From: Lewinellaceae bacterium
GTDB taxonomy: Bacteria; Bacteroidota; Bacteroidia; Chitinophagales; Saprospiraceae
Assembly: GCA_020636095.1 (NCBI GenBank)
Contig: JACJYN010000005.1
Span: 372,001-436,000 of the forward strand
Direction of reading: 5' to 3'
DNA length: 64,000 nt
Each line of letters starts with the position of its first letter. Position 1 is the first letter of the stretch. Shown piece after piece: positions 26,312-34,912 of the stretch. A program made the translations under genes and the position numbers. A model generated the notes under the pieces. That model was not told the DNA's origin. It made no database searches and worked only from the letters and a program-made list of their open reading frames with translations.

Positions 26312-26512
26312 ACTAGTGCGCCGGGAACGAAATTCTTAACCAATTCTTTGGGCTCTTTTTCGCCCATGCTGCGTTGCTCCTTCCTTCCGTAGCTTAGGCT
26401 ATGGTCGGTCGTCGCGCCTTGCCTGTCTCCGCCGGCCATAGCCTTTGGCGACGAGCCGGCCAAAAAACAGCCTCAAATTATTGATCAACAACTTCGTTCC
26501 CGGCGCACTAGT
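26312..26512. mobile_element. MITE-like palindromic element with perfect 20-base ends
   Basis: actagtgcgccgggaacgaa (26312-26331) is exactly inverted at 26493-26512. The symmetry continues imperfectly for about 50 bases on each side (aat..tttg.gct.ttttt). A further direct copy of actagtgcgccggg overlaps the right end (26508-26521). The ~200-base length, non-coding middle and long terminal inverted repeats fit a MITE or similar non-autonomous element just upstream of the phosphoesterase gene. No transposase is visible. Confidence 0.65.
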
Positions 26513-26793
26513 GCGCCGGGCATGAAGTTAAGAAAACAGAACGGGGATTGGCCCCTTTGGTTTAAAATTTGTGTCTTGCTCCCTTTAGATTAGTTGGGCA
26601 TCCGTCATCACCTCCACCTTGGCGTCCAACAAGCTCTCAGATAAAAAATACGGTGGCTATTCAGCAGTTCGCTATTCGCTCTGCCATGCCCTTAAAAGCA
26701 GGAATCCAGGCTTGATGAACCAGTTCTTTGCCCTTAGCCCAGTTTTTGTGCAGGTTCTTGCGAACTGCGAATGGCTGAATAGTTTCAAAATAC
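26513..26793. other. Non-coding gap with a distant inverted repeat
   Basis: After the palindromic element there is a non-coding stretch up to the AstE-type gene. attcagcagttcgctattcgc-type sequence at 26659-26679 is nearly inverted at 26760-26780, differing at a few positions, enclosing about 80 bases. These arms belong to the TTCGC repeat type also seen between coxS and coxL. No gene is supported. Confidence 0.5.
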
Positions 26794-27807
26794 TCAAAAA
26801 TAAACGACCCGCTCATCATCGGTGATGCAGGGTATCTGCCGGGGATTGATACCCAGATGCAGGATGCGGCTGCCGGTCTGGTTGATGGGGCTGACGCTCT
26901 TCCCGATCACGATACCGTCTTCCGGAGCATAATATTCCCGGCTGGTTTTCCCGAAAATAGTCCGGACCTTCGCAATGAGGTCGCCCTTTTTAATCAGATT
27001 CCGGACCTTGGGTAATACTTCGAGTATTCCTCCTTCATCGGTATACATCCAGTAGGAACGTTCACATAAAGTAGTGGAAACGGCCGGGCACAGGATGGCC
27101 CCGTCCAGCATATCCAGGTCGTAGAGGATATTGCGAATACCAATCAGGGCATCTTCGATGACACCAGACTGGAAGACGTGTGGATCGCGCAACTCCAGGG
27201 TAATAGCGTGGATGCCCAGGTTGCTGGCCGCTCCCCGAAAGGTGCCGTCATTGGGTGGATTATGGAGGATGATGTCCGGATTCTGCAAACGCGCCATGCG
27301 GGCCGTTTCGGGAGTAGACATATCGGCCCGGATGTACCAGGAGTTGATCCGCCCGAAGCTGGCCGTATGAAGGTCTACCAGATAGTTGAGCGGCTTCAGG
27401 ATTTTTTCGATCACCCGGTAGATATACACTTCACTCAGGTTGCCTTCTTTATTGCCCGGGGCAATGCGGTTGAGGTCGGCGCCATCGTTGAACTTGCGCT
27501 GCTCCAGTAGCAAGCCCGGGACGTTCATCACCAGGCCGCCGATTACCGTCCCCCGGAGTTGTTCCACGTCAAGTTCCCTGAATAACTGCTGGATCACGGG
27601 AATACCGTTGAGTTCGTTACCGTGAATGGCGGCGGTAAGGCCCAGCGTCGGGCCGTCCTTTTTACCCCGTGCGACAATAACCGGCAAGCGGACTGGTTCG
27701 CCAATACCGTTGTTGATAATGTGCAGCCAATAGTGGCGGACGGTCCCTTTGGGAGTGTGGCTGACATTTAGTTCGAGCTTATGTTCAACAAAACCATTCC
27801 ATTCCAT
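26794..27807 (-). CDS. Succinylglutamate desuccinylase/aspartoacylase-family zinc hydrolase
   Basis: The 337-residue protein is of the M14-like AstE/AspA family, which deacylates amide-linked substrates with zinc. The zinc motif is AAIHGNELNGIPV near residue 58 (His and Glu), followed by NVPGLLLEQRKF, NDGADLNRIAPG and VDLHTASFG near residue 145 with the third ligand His. The C-terminal beta domain (about 230-330) is the lipoyl-like appendage common in this family. Substrate cannot be told from sequence. It is probably transcribed alone. Confidence 0.82.
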   Translation of the reverse strand: MEWNGFVEHKLELNVSHTPKGTVRHYWLHIINNGIGEPVRLPVIVARGKKDGPTLGLTAAIHGNELNGIPVIQQLFRELDVEQLRGTVIGGLVMNVPGLLLEQRKFNDGADLNRIAPGNKEGNLSEVYIYRVIEKILKPLNYLVDLHTASFGRINSWYIRADMSTPETARMARLQNPDIILHNPPNDGTFRGAASNLGIHAITLELRDPHVFQSGVIEDALIGIRNILYDLDMLDGAILCPAVSTTLCERSYWMYTDEGGILEVLPKVRNLIKKGDLIAKVRTIFGKTSREYYAPEDGIVIGKSVSPINQTGSRILHLGINPRQIPCITDDERVVYF

Positions 27808-27911
27808 GAAGAATATTTATAAACTGCTACAATCTTCTAAAAGATCAGCAAAATAAATGTTCCGGAGGGAACAGAACGGAATATTTTGTAGGAAAATAAA
27901 GAAGAAAGGAT

Positions 27912-27948
27912 AAAAAAAAAGCAGCCTTGGGCAGATGCCCAAGGCTGC
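27912..27948 (-). terminator. Rho-independent terminator of the flavoprotein gene
   Basis: gcagccttgggca/tgcccaaggctgc (27921-27948) is a perfect 13-base inverted repeat with almost no loop, followed on the minus strand by nine T (27912-27920). It lies about 200 bases after the end of the 28148-29392 gene, which it should terminate. The 200 bases between are AT-rich and without a gene. Confidence 0.85.
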
Positions 27949-28147
27949 AACTTTACACTCACTAGTTTATGAAACTTTAAGCCAACGTCAAAAACAATTA
28001 TTATTCACTTAACCTAAGTATTTACTTCTTTATTGCCCTTAGAGAATATTTTTTGTATTAAATATCTCGTAAAAGCAAATTTAGTATAGTATACGGCGAT
28101 TCTTTTTAAAAAGTTTCACGAAAAACGAAAAAAATGCAAAAAAAATG

Positions 28148-29392
28148 CTATCGCTTCAAAAGCATTTTCACCCAAAACCAGGGTTTGGCCAGCTGTTCTC
28201 TCAATGTAAAATCGTTGTACATACCAGAGAGCAGGGCGACGATGCGGCGATTGCCGGCAATGATATTGGCCAGGAGGTTAACCAAAAACGGGTAGGCCAG
28301 CATTTTCTGCAACCGATAGCTCAACCGCATCTCCGAGCCAAGCACCCGGCTCACCCGCTGGTCGTAAGCCTTGAGGAAGGCGGCCGAAAAATCGTTGTCA
28401 GCGAGGCATTGTTGTAATTGCTCCGCGGCGATAAACCCGCTGTAGAATGCATTGCCAATCCCTTCGCCGGTAAGCGGGTCTATCAGGTGGCCGGCATCTC
28501 CAACCAGCATGTAATGATTGCCGGAGAGCGGCCGCCGTTTGGAGCCCAGCGGCAAGCCGTAGCCCTTAACCTCGCCAATTAACCGGGCGTTTTGGAAGCG
28601 CTTTCGCAATACGGGATGCTCTTCGATCACTTCCTGCAGGGTTTTACGCAGGTTGACTTTGCGCTGCCGCAGGATATCGCTGCGCATGCCCAACCCTACG
28701 TTAGCCTGCCCGTTGGGTAGAGGGAAAATCCAGAAGTAGCCGGGAGTGATCGAATGGATAAAGTGCAGTTCAATAAAATTTTCTTTACTGAGGTTTTCAA
28801 CGTTGGCATAGTAGGCCCGTACGGCGCCGGCGTGATGCCGGAAATCCTTTTCCAGTCCCGCCACCTTGCGGCTGAATGCGGAATGCGCGCCATCGGCCGC
28901 GATCAGCATGCGGGCCTGAACCTCAAAGGGGCCATTTCCATTGCGCCCCGATATCAGCCAGCCCTTTTCCGTTTGGGTGTACTGCTCCACAGCCAGGCCT
29001 TCCCAAAACTGAATATTATCCCGGCGGCGTACTTCCTGCACGAGGAAATTGTCAAAATCATATCGACGGGCAACATATCCCGGAGCACTACTGGCATTGC
29101 GCACATAGTTGGGCTGAAAAGGAATATCCAGCTCTTTGCCGTTCGGCGCAATAAAACGAATCCCCCAGACGTCAATTTGCATCGATTGCTGGTTGAACCG
29201 CTCCAGAATATCAGGGTCGAGCCGGTTGAGCAGCGTGGTGACCTTACCACTGATGGCGTCGCCGCAGACTTTATCGCGGGGAAAGGTTGCTTTATCAATC
29301 AATAGGGATGGAATACCCAGGTAACTCAACTTGAGGGCTGCCGCTACGCCCCCCGGCCCCGCCCCAACAATACAGACATCGGTTTCTATCAT
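28148..29392 (-). CDS. Geranylgeranyl-reductase-family FAD oxidoreductase
   Basis: The 414-residue flavoprotein has an N-terminal FAD Rossmann motif CIVGAGPGGVAAALKLSYLG at residues 7-26, the group motif FPRDKVCGDAISGK near residue 40, and LVGDAGHLIDPLTGEGIGNAFYSG near residue 300, which contacts FAD. These are typical of the geranylgeranyl reductase group that reduces isoprenoid double bonds or hydroxylates aromatic substrates. Function within the group is open; menaquinone or lipid metabolism is a guess. No membrane segment. Confidence 0.85.
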   Translation of the reverse strand: MIETDVCIVGAGPGGVAAALKLSYLGIPSLLIDKATFPRDKVCGDAISGKVTTLLNRLDPDILERFNQQSMQIDVWGIRFIAPNGKELDIPFQPNYVRNASSAPGYVARRYDFDNFLVQEVRRRDNIQFWEGLAVEQYTQTEKGWLISGRNGNGPFEVQARMLIAADGAHSAFSRKVAGLEKDFRHHAGAVRAYYANVENLSKENFIELHFIHSITPGYFWIFPLPNGQANVGLGMRSDILRQRKVNLRKTLQEVIEEHPVLRKRFQNARLIGEVKGYGLPLGSKRRPLSGNHYMLVGDAGHLIDPLTGEGIGNAFYSGFIAAEQLQQCLADNDFSAAFLKAYDQRVSRVLGSEMRLSYRLQKMLAYPFLVNLLANIIAGNRRIVALLSGMYNDFTLREQLAKPWFWVKMLLKR

Positions 29393-29430
29393 GGCGTAAA
29401 AATAGCAGAGGCGGATCTTTTACCCAAATA

Positions 29431-29474
29431 AAAATCGTGCGCCCCCCAGGAAAATTAATTCCTGGCGGGCGCAC
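29431..29474 (-). terminator. Terminator hairpin after the HtrA-type gene
   Basis: gtgcgccccccagga (29437-29451) pairs with tcctggcgggcgcac (29460-29474) with one mismatch; on the minus strand it is followed by gatttttattt. It should terminate the 29600-30619 transcript. A second smaller repeat, gtaacagagattctgttac, lies just upstream at 29492-29510. Confidence 0.75.
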
Positions 29475-29599
29475 CTTTGATTCCCCCTTACGTAACAGAG
29501 ATTCTGTTACCTAAGATAAAAATTAGCATCTTAAATTAACTGGCGCAAAGGTAGGATAAAAATACCCCTTTGTAAACCACATTTTCATGGGGTGTTATT

Positions 29600-30619
29600 T
29601 CAGGACAATTCCGCGGGGATAACGATGACCCGTTCTTTTCGGCGTTGGCGCAATACCAGTAACTCCCCGGCCTTACCGATGGTTTTTTCATCCAGAAAAC
29701 GGTGCAGGTCGTCAATCGTGTGAACCGGCTTGCTGTTAAACCCGATAATGACATCGCCCGGTTGCAGTTCGGAATTATAGGACGGGCTATCCGGTTCGAT
29801 CTGCTGGATCAAAATACCGGAGTTCACCTCCAACTGATAGCGCTGAACGAGTTGGGCATTCAGTCGGATCATCTGCCCCGCAATGCCTATGTATCCGCGG
29901 CGGACTTTACCATCGAGGATCAATTTGCCCACGATGTAGGCCGCCAGGTTGGAAGCCACCGCAAAACACAAGCCCTGCGCGGGCAGGATTACAGCGGTAT
30001 TTACACCGATCACCCGGCCGTGAGAATCGACCAAAGGCCCTCCGGAGTTGCCCGGGTTGAGCGCCGCATCGGTTTGAATGACATCGTCGATCAGCCGGCC
30101 GCTTTCCGAGCGCAGCGTGCGGCCCAGCGCGCTGACCACTCCAGCTGTCAAAGAGTACTGGAAGCCGTAGGGGTTGCCAATGGCCACTGCCAGTTGCCCG
30201 GCTTGCAGACGGCTGGAATCTCCAAACTCCGCAATGGAAAGCTGATCGGCATCAACCTTGACCACAGCAATATCGCTCGCCGGGTCATTCCCGATCAGGC
30301 GGGCATTGAAGTGCCTGCCATCCTGAAGGTTGACCTCAATAGCATGAGCGCCATTGACCACATGGCTATTGGTCACGATGTATCCGTCGGAAGAAATGAT
30401 AAAGCCAGAACCTGTACCGTAAGGGCTGGGTGAGCGGCGCCCGTTTCGCCGGGCAGCCGGTTTATCTACTTTGATCTGAACAACAGCGTCGCTGACCTTT
30501 TGAGCCACGCTGACAACCGTTTGGGAATAGGCGTCCAGTAATTCGGCATCAGGATTCGAGGCAGGAGGGCCGCCCTCATCCTGAATAAGGGGGGAATGAT
30601 CAGAAAGGTATTGTACCAT
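29600..30619 (-). CDS. HtrA/DegP-type serine protease with one PDZ domain, no signal peptide
   Basis: The 339-residue trypsin-like protease has the full catalytic triad His86 (IVTNSHVV), Asp116 (SDIAVVKVD) and Ser192 (NPGNSGGP). One PDZ domain follows at about residues 235-325. Classical HtrA proteins are periplasmic, yet the N-terminus (MVQYLSDHSPLIQDEGG) has no signal or membrane helix, so this copy looks cytosolic or needs another start. The basic linker RRNGRRSP at about 57-64 precedes the protease domain. It probably handles protein quality control, but its compartment is unusual. Confidence 0.85.
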   Translation of the reverse strand: MVQYLSDHSPLIQDEGGPPASNPDAELLDAYSQTVVSVAQKVSDAVVQIKVDKPAARRNGRRSPSPYGTGSGFIISSDGYIVTNSHVVNGAHAIEVNLQDGRHFNARLIGNDPASDIAVVKVDADQLSIAEFGDSSRLQAGQLAVAIGNPYGFQYSLTAGVVSALGRTLRSESGRLIDDVIQTDAALNPGNSGGPLVDSHGRVIGVNTAVILPAQGLCFAVASNLAAYIVGKLILDGKVRRGYIGIAGQMIRLNAQLVQRYQLEVNSGILIQQIEPDSPSYNSELQPGDVIIGFNSKPVHTIDDLHRFLDEKTIGKAGELLVLRQRRKERVIVIPAELS

Positions 30620-30790
30620 AGCTTGGTGATTTATTCGGATTGTTCAGCTAAAGGCCAGCTGAACAACCCGCCGCTGAGTAAATATCTGAACACCTACTCT
30701 AAAACAATACCAAAGCTACATTGACGCCAATTTGGCAGTTGGCGCCGACAGAAGGGCAGGAGGGGCCATAGATATCCTCAAAGTAGAGCA

Positions 30791-30875
30791 AGTACCTTGA
30801 CACAATCAGTGTAGTGAGGTATGAAACCCGGATAGAGCCCATTATATTCAATCAATCATTCATTCCATATACTTA
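30791..30875 (+). repeat. Dispersed ~85 bp intergenic repeat, copy A
   Basis: The segment from agtacctt to catatactta matches 61926-62013 along its whole length with scattered differences; shared blocks include aaacccgg, tagagccc/catagccc, attatattcaatcaatca and ccatatactta. The (tcaa/ttca)n part varies in copy number. It lies between the HtrA-type gene and the SPFH gene, in otherwise empty DNA. Confidence 0.7.
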
Positions 30876-30907
30876 GCCGTAAATCAATGACCCCGTACCC
30901 TCCATAC

Positions 30908-31756
30908 TCAATTCCCTCCCAGGATCAGAGGCAGGCCGCTGCCGCCACTGCCACCGACGATCACTACTTTGGAGTTACCGGATTTGGCCAATTCGAGCGT
31001 GGCTTCTATTCCTTTATCCTGGAGTATTTTATCGGTGAGGCTGGCGCTTAAGATGCGGTTGGACTCGGCTTTGGCCTCGGCTTCGATGATCTTGCGCTCG
31101 GCTTCCTTGCGCTCCTGCTGGAGGATATAATCGTACTTCAGGGCCGATTGCTCTGCTTCTATCTTGGTTTCAATAGCCTCTCTTACCTTATCCGGCAGGG
31201 CAATATCCCGGATGAGGGTGGCTTTCAGGTCGATAAAATTATTGCCCAGGCTTTTCTCCAGGTCAGTCTGGATTAAAGCCTGTACCTCGTTGCGCTTAGT
31301 CGAATACAGTTCTTCAGGTGTAAACTGTCCGATCATTTCCCGCACAGAAGAACGGATTTCCGGCCGTACCAGGCGCTCGATGTACTGCGGGCCGAACTTT
31401 TCGTGCAGGTCTCCGATTCGCCCGTAGTTGGGGTTGACGCGCACTGTTACATCTACCTCAATGTTCAGTCCGTTGCTCGAAAGAACAGACATATCTTCGT
31501 TGATCTGTTGTTCCCGGATATCGTAAACGTACATAATATTCCAGGGAGCGATGACATGGAAACCCGGCGAGAAGATATTTTCCTTCTCCAGGCCTCCGCC
31601 AAATCGTTTGAAAAGTACGCCGCGCTCACCGGCTTCGATGGTTAGAAATGTAGCATTTGAAAAAATCAGGATCACGATTAACGCAATAAAAACGACGATC
31701 CCGGTGGTGATCAATTTACCTTGTCCCATATTTTTATTATTGTTTCCTTGACTCAT
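30908..31756 (-). CDS. Prohibitin-like SPFH/Band 7 membrane protein
   Basis: The 282-residue protein has one N-terminal membrane helix (about residues 17-36), then a Band 7 domain (GERGVLFKRFGGGLEKENIFSPGFH split near residue 45) and a long helical, Glu/Lys-rich coiled-coil region (about 190-260: QQERKEAERKIIEAEAKAESN). The C-terminus is Gly-rich. Prohibitin-like proteins form large rings at the inner membrane and modulate proteases such as FtsH. It lies next to an HtrA-type protease gene on the same strand, but an intergenic repeat separates them. Confidence 0.88.
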   Translation of the reverse strand: MSQGNNNKNMGQGKLITTGIVVFIALIVILIFSNATFLTIEAGERGVLFKRFGGGLEKENIFSPGFHVIAPWNIMYVYDIREQQINEDMSVLSSNGLNIEVDVTVRVNPNYGRIGDLHEKFGPQYIERLVRPEIRSSVREMIGQFTPEELYSTKRNEVQALIQTDLEKSLGNNFIDLKATLIRDIALPDKVREAIETKIEAEQSALKYDYILQQERKEAERKIIEAEAKAESNRILSASLTDKILQDKGIEATLELAKSGNSKVVIVGGSGGSGLPLILGGN

Positions 31757-32010
31757 GTAGAAAAGATTTTTTAGTAAGTGACATGAAAAAACAGCTTTTC
31801 AAGATGTCGAGCCTGTTTTTTAGCCTCTACCAAGGTCTTAAAAATTAACAACTTTTAGGGCATGGTGTTCTCAATCATTCTACGGAAGTCCTGTTTTTTC
31901 AGATGAGTGGAAGGCCAGGCGCAAACCCTGGCCCCTTATTTTTGTTGTATCTTCGCGGCGATTAGCTGCAATGCAAAAACATTGTCTGAATAAAACAATC
32001 TATCGCACTC

Positions 32011-32343
32011 ATGAAGAAATGGTTCCTATTCCTTGTGCTGGCAGGTTGGGTGCTGGCCTGTGGAAATACCGACAACCAGGGGCAGTTGGCCGCCAATGCC
32101 TTTGAGGCTGAAAAGCCCAATGGAGAAAAAATTTACAAACAATATTGTGTGACCTGTCATGGCCTTTACGGCGATATGGGCGCCAGCGGCGCTTTCAACC
32201 TTCAGGAAAGCCAGCTCGGCCTGGAAGAACGAACGGCTGTGATCACCAAAGGCCGCAATGCAATGACGCCTTTTGAAAGCCTGCTCAGCAAAAAGGAGAT
32301 CAAAGCGGTTGCCGAATACACCTTTTCTTTTCAGGAAAACTGA
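32011..32343 (+). CDS. Small c-type cytochrome lipoprotein
   Basis: The 110-residue protein has a lipoprotein signal (FLVLAGWVLAC, Cys17) and a single class I heme motif CVTCH at residues 46-50. Met85 in NAMTPF is the likely sixth ligand. It carries electrons in the periplasm, bound to a membrane by lipid. It ends 13 bases before anmK on the same strand; this pairing looks like chance operon structure. There is no direct sign that it serves the CO dehydrogenase. Confidence 0.88.
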   Translation: MKKWFLFLVLAGWVLACGNTDNQGQLAANAFEAEKPNGEKIYKQYCVTCHGLYGDMGASGAFNLQESQLGLEERTAVITKGRNAMTPFESLLSKKEIKAVAEYTFSFQEN

Positions 32344-32356
32344 ATCCGTATAGCTC

Positions 32357-33487
32357 ATGTCTCAAAAAGTGTTTGAAGCGCTGGGCCTGATGTCAGGCAG
32401 TTCTCTGGACGGGTTGGATATTGCCTACTGCCGGTTCACAGTGGAACCTGAAAACCTGGGCTCAGAGATTCTGGACTGGTCTATTCTGGAAGCCGAGACC
32501 TTACCCTTTAATGAAGCATGGCGAAAGCGCCTCATGGCGCTGCCGGCATCGAGCGCCAGGGAACTGGCCCTGGCTCACGCCAACTTTGGGCAATTTCTGG
32601 GTACACTGGTGTCGGGCTTCCTGGAAAAGCATGACATCGAGCCGATGCTGATCGCCTCACATGGGCACACCATTTTCCATTATCCCGAAGAAGGAATGAC
32701 CCTGCAGATCGGTGATGGCGCTGCTATTGCGGCAGTCACGGGGTATCCCACCATCGACAATTTCCGGATGCAGGATGTGGCGCTAGGCGGACAAGGCGCT
32801 CCTGTCGCGCCGATTGCCGACAAGCTCTTATTCCCGGAATACGATTGTATGCTCAACCTCGGAGGCATTGCCAACCTGACCGTCAAAGCTCCTCAACGCT
32901 ATGTGGCTTTTGACAGCGTTGGCGCCAATCAGGTGCTCAATGCCCTGGCGGCCCTTCGGGGCCTGCCCTACGATGATGGCGGGCAACTCGCAGCCAGTGG
33001 TAAGTTGGCGCCCGGATTGCTGGAAAAGATGGAGCAACTGGATTTCTTCCGAAAACCCTACCCTAAATCACTGGGCAATGATTGGGTGAGGGATTGTATG
33101 GTTGAACCCTATCTGGCCTATGATGCGCCACTGGAAGACAAGTTGCACACCGCCTGCCGGCAGGTGGCCCGGCAGATTGCCCGCGACCTGTCCCGGGTAT
33201 TGGAACAGGAAAAGCTTTCTGCCCGGCAATATCGAATGATGGCCACCGGAGGCGGCGCCTTCAATACATTTTTGATGGATTGCATCCGACAAGAGTGTGA
33301 AAAAGTTGGTTCCTTAGCGATCGAGGCCCCTGCTTCGGAAGTTGCTGCGTTCAAAGAGGCCGCATTAATGGCCCTGATGGGAGTGCTCCGCGTTGCGAAT
33401 ATACCCAACTGCCTGCCTACCGCCACCAACGCAACCCGTCCTGCTATCGGTGGCGCTATACACCAGGGATGGAAAAAGCAGATATGA
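32357..33487 (+). CDS. anmK: Anhydro-N-acetylmuramic acid kinase
   Basis: The 376-residue enzyme phosphorylates and opens 1,6-anhydro-MurNAc from recycled peptidoglycan. The AnmK opening LGLMSGSSLDGLDIAYCRF is at residues 6-24, the phosphate-binding region ASHGHTIFHYPEEG near 95, DNFRMQDVALGGQGAPVAP near 130, and the C-terminal ATGGGAFNTFLMD near 295. Length is typical. It follows a cytochrome c gene by 13 bases. Confidence 0.92.
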   Translation: MSQKVFEALGLMSGSSLDGLDIAYCRFTVEPENLGSEILDWSILEAETLPFNEAWRKRLMALPASSARELALAHANFGQFLGTLVSGFLEKHDIEPMLIASHGHTIFHYPEEGMTLQIGDGAAIAAVTGYPTIDNFRMQDVALGGQGAPVAPIADKLLFPEYDCMLNLGGIANLTVKAPQRYVAFDSVGANQVLNALAALRGLPYDDGGQLAASGKLAPGLLEKMEQLDFFRKPYPKSLGNDWVRDCMVEPYLAYDAPLEDKLHTACRQVARQIARDLSRVLEQEKLSARQYRMMATGGGAFNTFLMDCIRQECEKVGSLAIEAPASEVAAFKEAALMALMGVLRVANIPNCLPTATNATRPAIGGAIHQGWKKQI

Positions 33488-33598
33488 GGCAGCGTATCGG
33501 TGTATCCGTGAGGCTGCTCCGGAAAGTCCGAGGGTGGAGTCCAAATAAAAGTTTTCGTTTTTAATGTCAGGGCTCCAGCCTCGGACTTTCCGGAGCGC

Positions 33599-33650
33599 CC
33601 TCATTCACTCATTCATTCACTCATTCATTCATTCATTCTTTCCATATACC
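33599..33650 (+). repeat. (ttca)n repeat tail upstream of the epimerase gene
   Basis: About ten degenerate copies of cattcatt/cactcatt end in tttccatatacctat, directly before the start codon at 33654. The end resembles the tails of the two dispersed ~85 bp repeats (ccatatactta) at 30865 and 62003, so this may be a truncated third copy. Confidence 0.55.
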
Positions 33651-33653
33651 TAT

Positions 33654-34703
33654 ATGACCGAAACATCTACCGCCAGGAACAAGCCGATACTGATCACCGG
33701 GGCAACGGGTTTTGTGGGATCTTATCTACTGCGTTATCTCTTGCAGCAAGGGTACCGGAACATTCGGGCCATTCGCCGAAAGAGCAGTTCTATGGAGCTG
33801 TTGGGCCCTGCCGCAGACAAGGTAGAATGGGTTGAAGGAGATATTGTTGATCCGGTTTTTGTGGAAGAAGCCATGAGTGGCATAAAGTGGGTTTTCCATT
33901 GCGCGGCGGTAGTTTCTTTTGCTCCCAGCCAGGCCAGGCAAATGCGGCAAACCAATGGAGAAGGAGCTGCCAATATCGTCAATGCCGCCCTGTACGAAGG
34001 TATTGACAAGCTACTGCATATAAGCTCTATTGCCACGCTGGGAAGGGTGCATAACAACCTGATGCTGAGTGAGAAAGACACCTGGCAGCGTAGCCCTTTC
34101 AACACGCAGTACGGCGTCAGTAAGTACATGGCTGAGCAGGAAGTGTGGCGTGGCATGGCAGAAGGGCTCAGGGTAGCTATCGTCAACCCCTCCGTTATTC
34201 TTGGCAGTGGAAAATGGAACGAAGGCACTCCCCGCATCTTCAAAATGGCTTATGAAGGCCTTTACTTTTACCCGGAAGGGGCTACCGGGTTTGTCGATGT
34301 ACGCGATGTGGCCCGATTTTCGGTTCAACTCATGGAAAGCGATATCGAAGGAGAGCGCTTTATCCTCAATGCCGAGAACCAAACGTATCAATCCCTGCTG
34401 AATCGCATCTGCCATCATCTGGACTCCTCCCCGCCTTCCCGTAAAGCTACCTCTCTGACGCGGGCTGTGGCCTGGCGCCTGGCATGGTTGTATTCCCGGC
34501 TTACCGGCAAGCCGCCCCTGCTCACCCGGGAAACCGCCAACCAGTCCGGCCATTCTTTCTATTATGAAAACAAAAAGTCTCTGGAAGCATTCCCGTTCAC
34601 TTATCACCCCATCGAACAAACGATAGCCGAAACCTGCGGCCAATTGTTGCAAGCCCGTCAGGAAGGTTTTGCATCTAGGATACTGCCGTTTGGGGATGTG
34701 TAA
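33654..34703 (+). CDS. NAD-dependent epimerase/dehydratase family protein (extended SDR)
   Basis: The 349-residue protein has the Rossmann motif ITGATGFVGSYLLRYL near residue 12, a catalytic-type YGVSKYMAE (Tyr and Lys) near residue 155 and HISSIATLG before it. It resembles dihydroflavonol reductase-like or 3-beta-HSD-like sugar/sterol SDRs. Start 33654 (MTETSTARNKP) is preferred; an upstream ATG would translate the (ttca)n repeat into Phe/Ile/His/Ser-rich junk. Substrate unknown. Confidence 0.82.
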   Translation: MTETSTARNKPILITGATGFVGSYLLRYLLQQGYRNIRAIRRKSSSMELLGPAADKVEWVEGDIVDPVFVEEAMSGIKWVFHCAAVVSFAPSQARQMRQTNGEGAANIVNAALYEGIDKLLHISSIATLGRVHNNLMLSEKDTWQRSPFNTQYGVSKYMAEQEVWRGMAEGLRVAIVNPSVILGSGKWNEGTPRIFKMAYEGLYFYPEGATGFVDVRDVARFSVQLMESDIEGERFILNAENQTYQSLLNRICHHLDSSPPSRKATSLTRAVAWRLAWLYSRLTGKPPLLTRETANQSGHSFYYENKKSLEAFPFTYHPIEQTIAETCGQLLQARQEGFASRILPFGDV

Positions 34704-34912
34704 ATGTGTAGAAGCGATGGCTCACCGGGTGTACGCCAGGCAGCCAGGCCGGATGCCTCGCTGAACTGCGAACCGCGAATACCGAATCCGTCCAGCCCTG
34801 GACGGATACTCCATATTTCTCCCATCCTACTCATCCTCAACTCCTCTTTATTTGTTACCTATTGCACAACCGCCGTTAAAACGCTGAACATCCCCTATCG
34901 GAAGGGCCGCCG

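Noticed and set aside
26312..26512. Insertion sequence with transposase
   Set aside because: Only about 200 bases with no coding capacity; a non-autonomous palindromic element is the most that can be said.
33599..33650. Possible CRISPR or VNTR array from the repeated ttca units
   Set aside because: Units are 4-8 bases, continuous and without unique spacers, so this is a simple repeat, not CRISPR.
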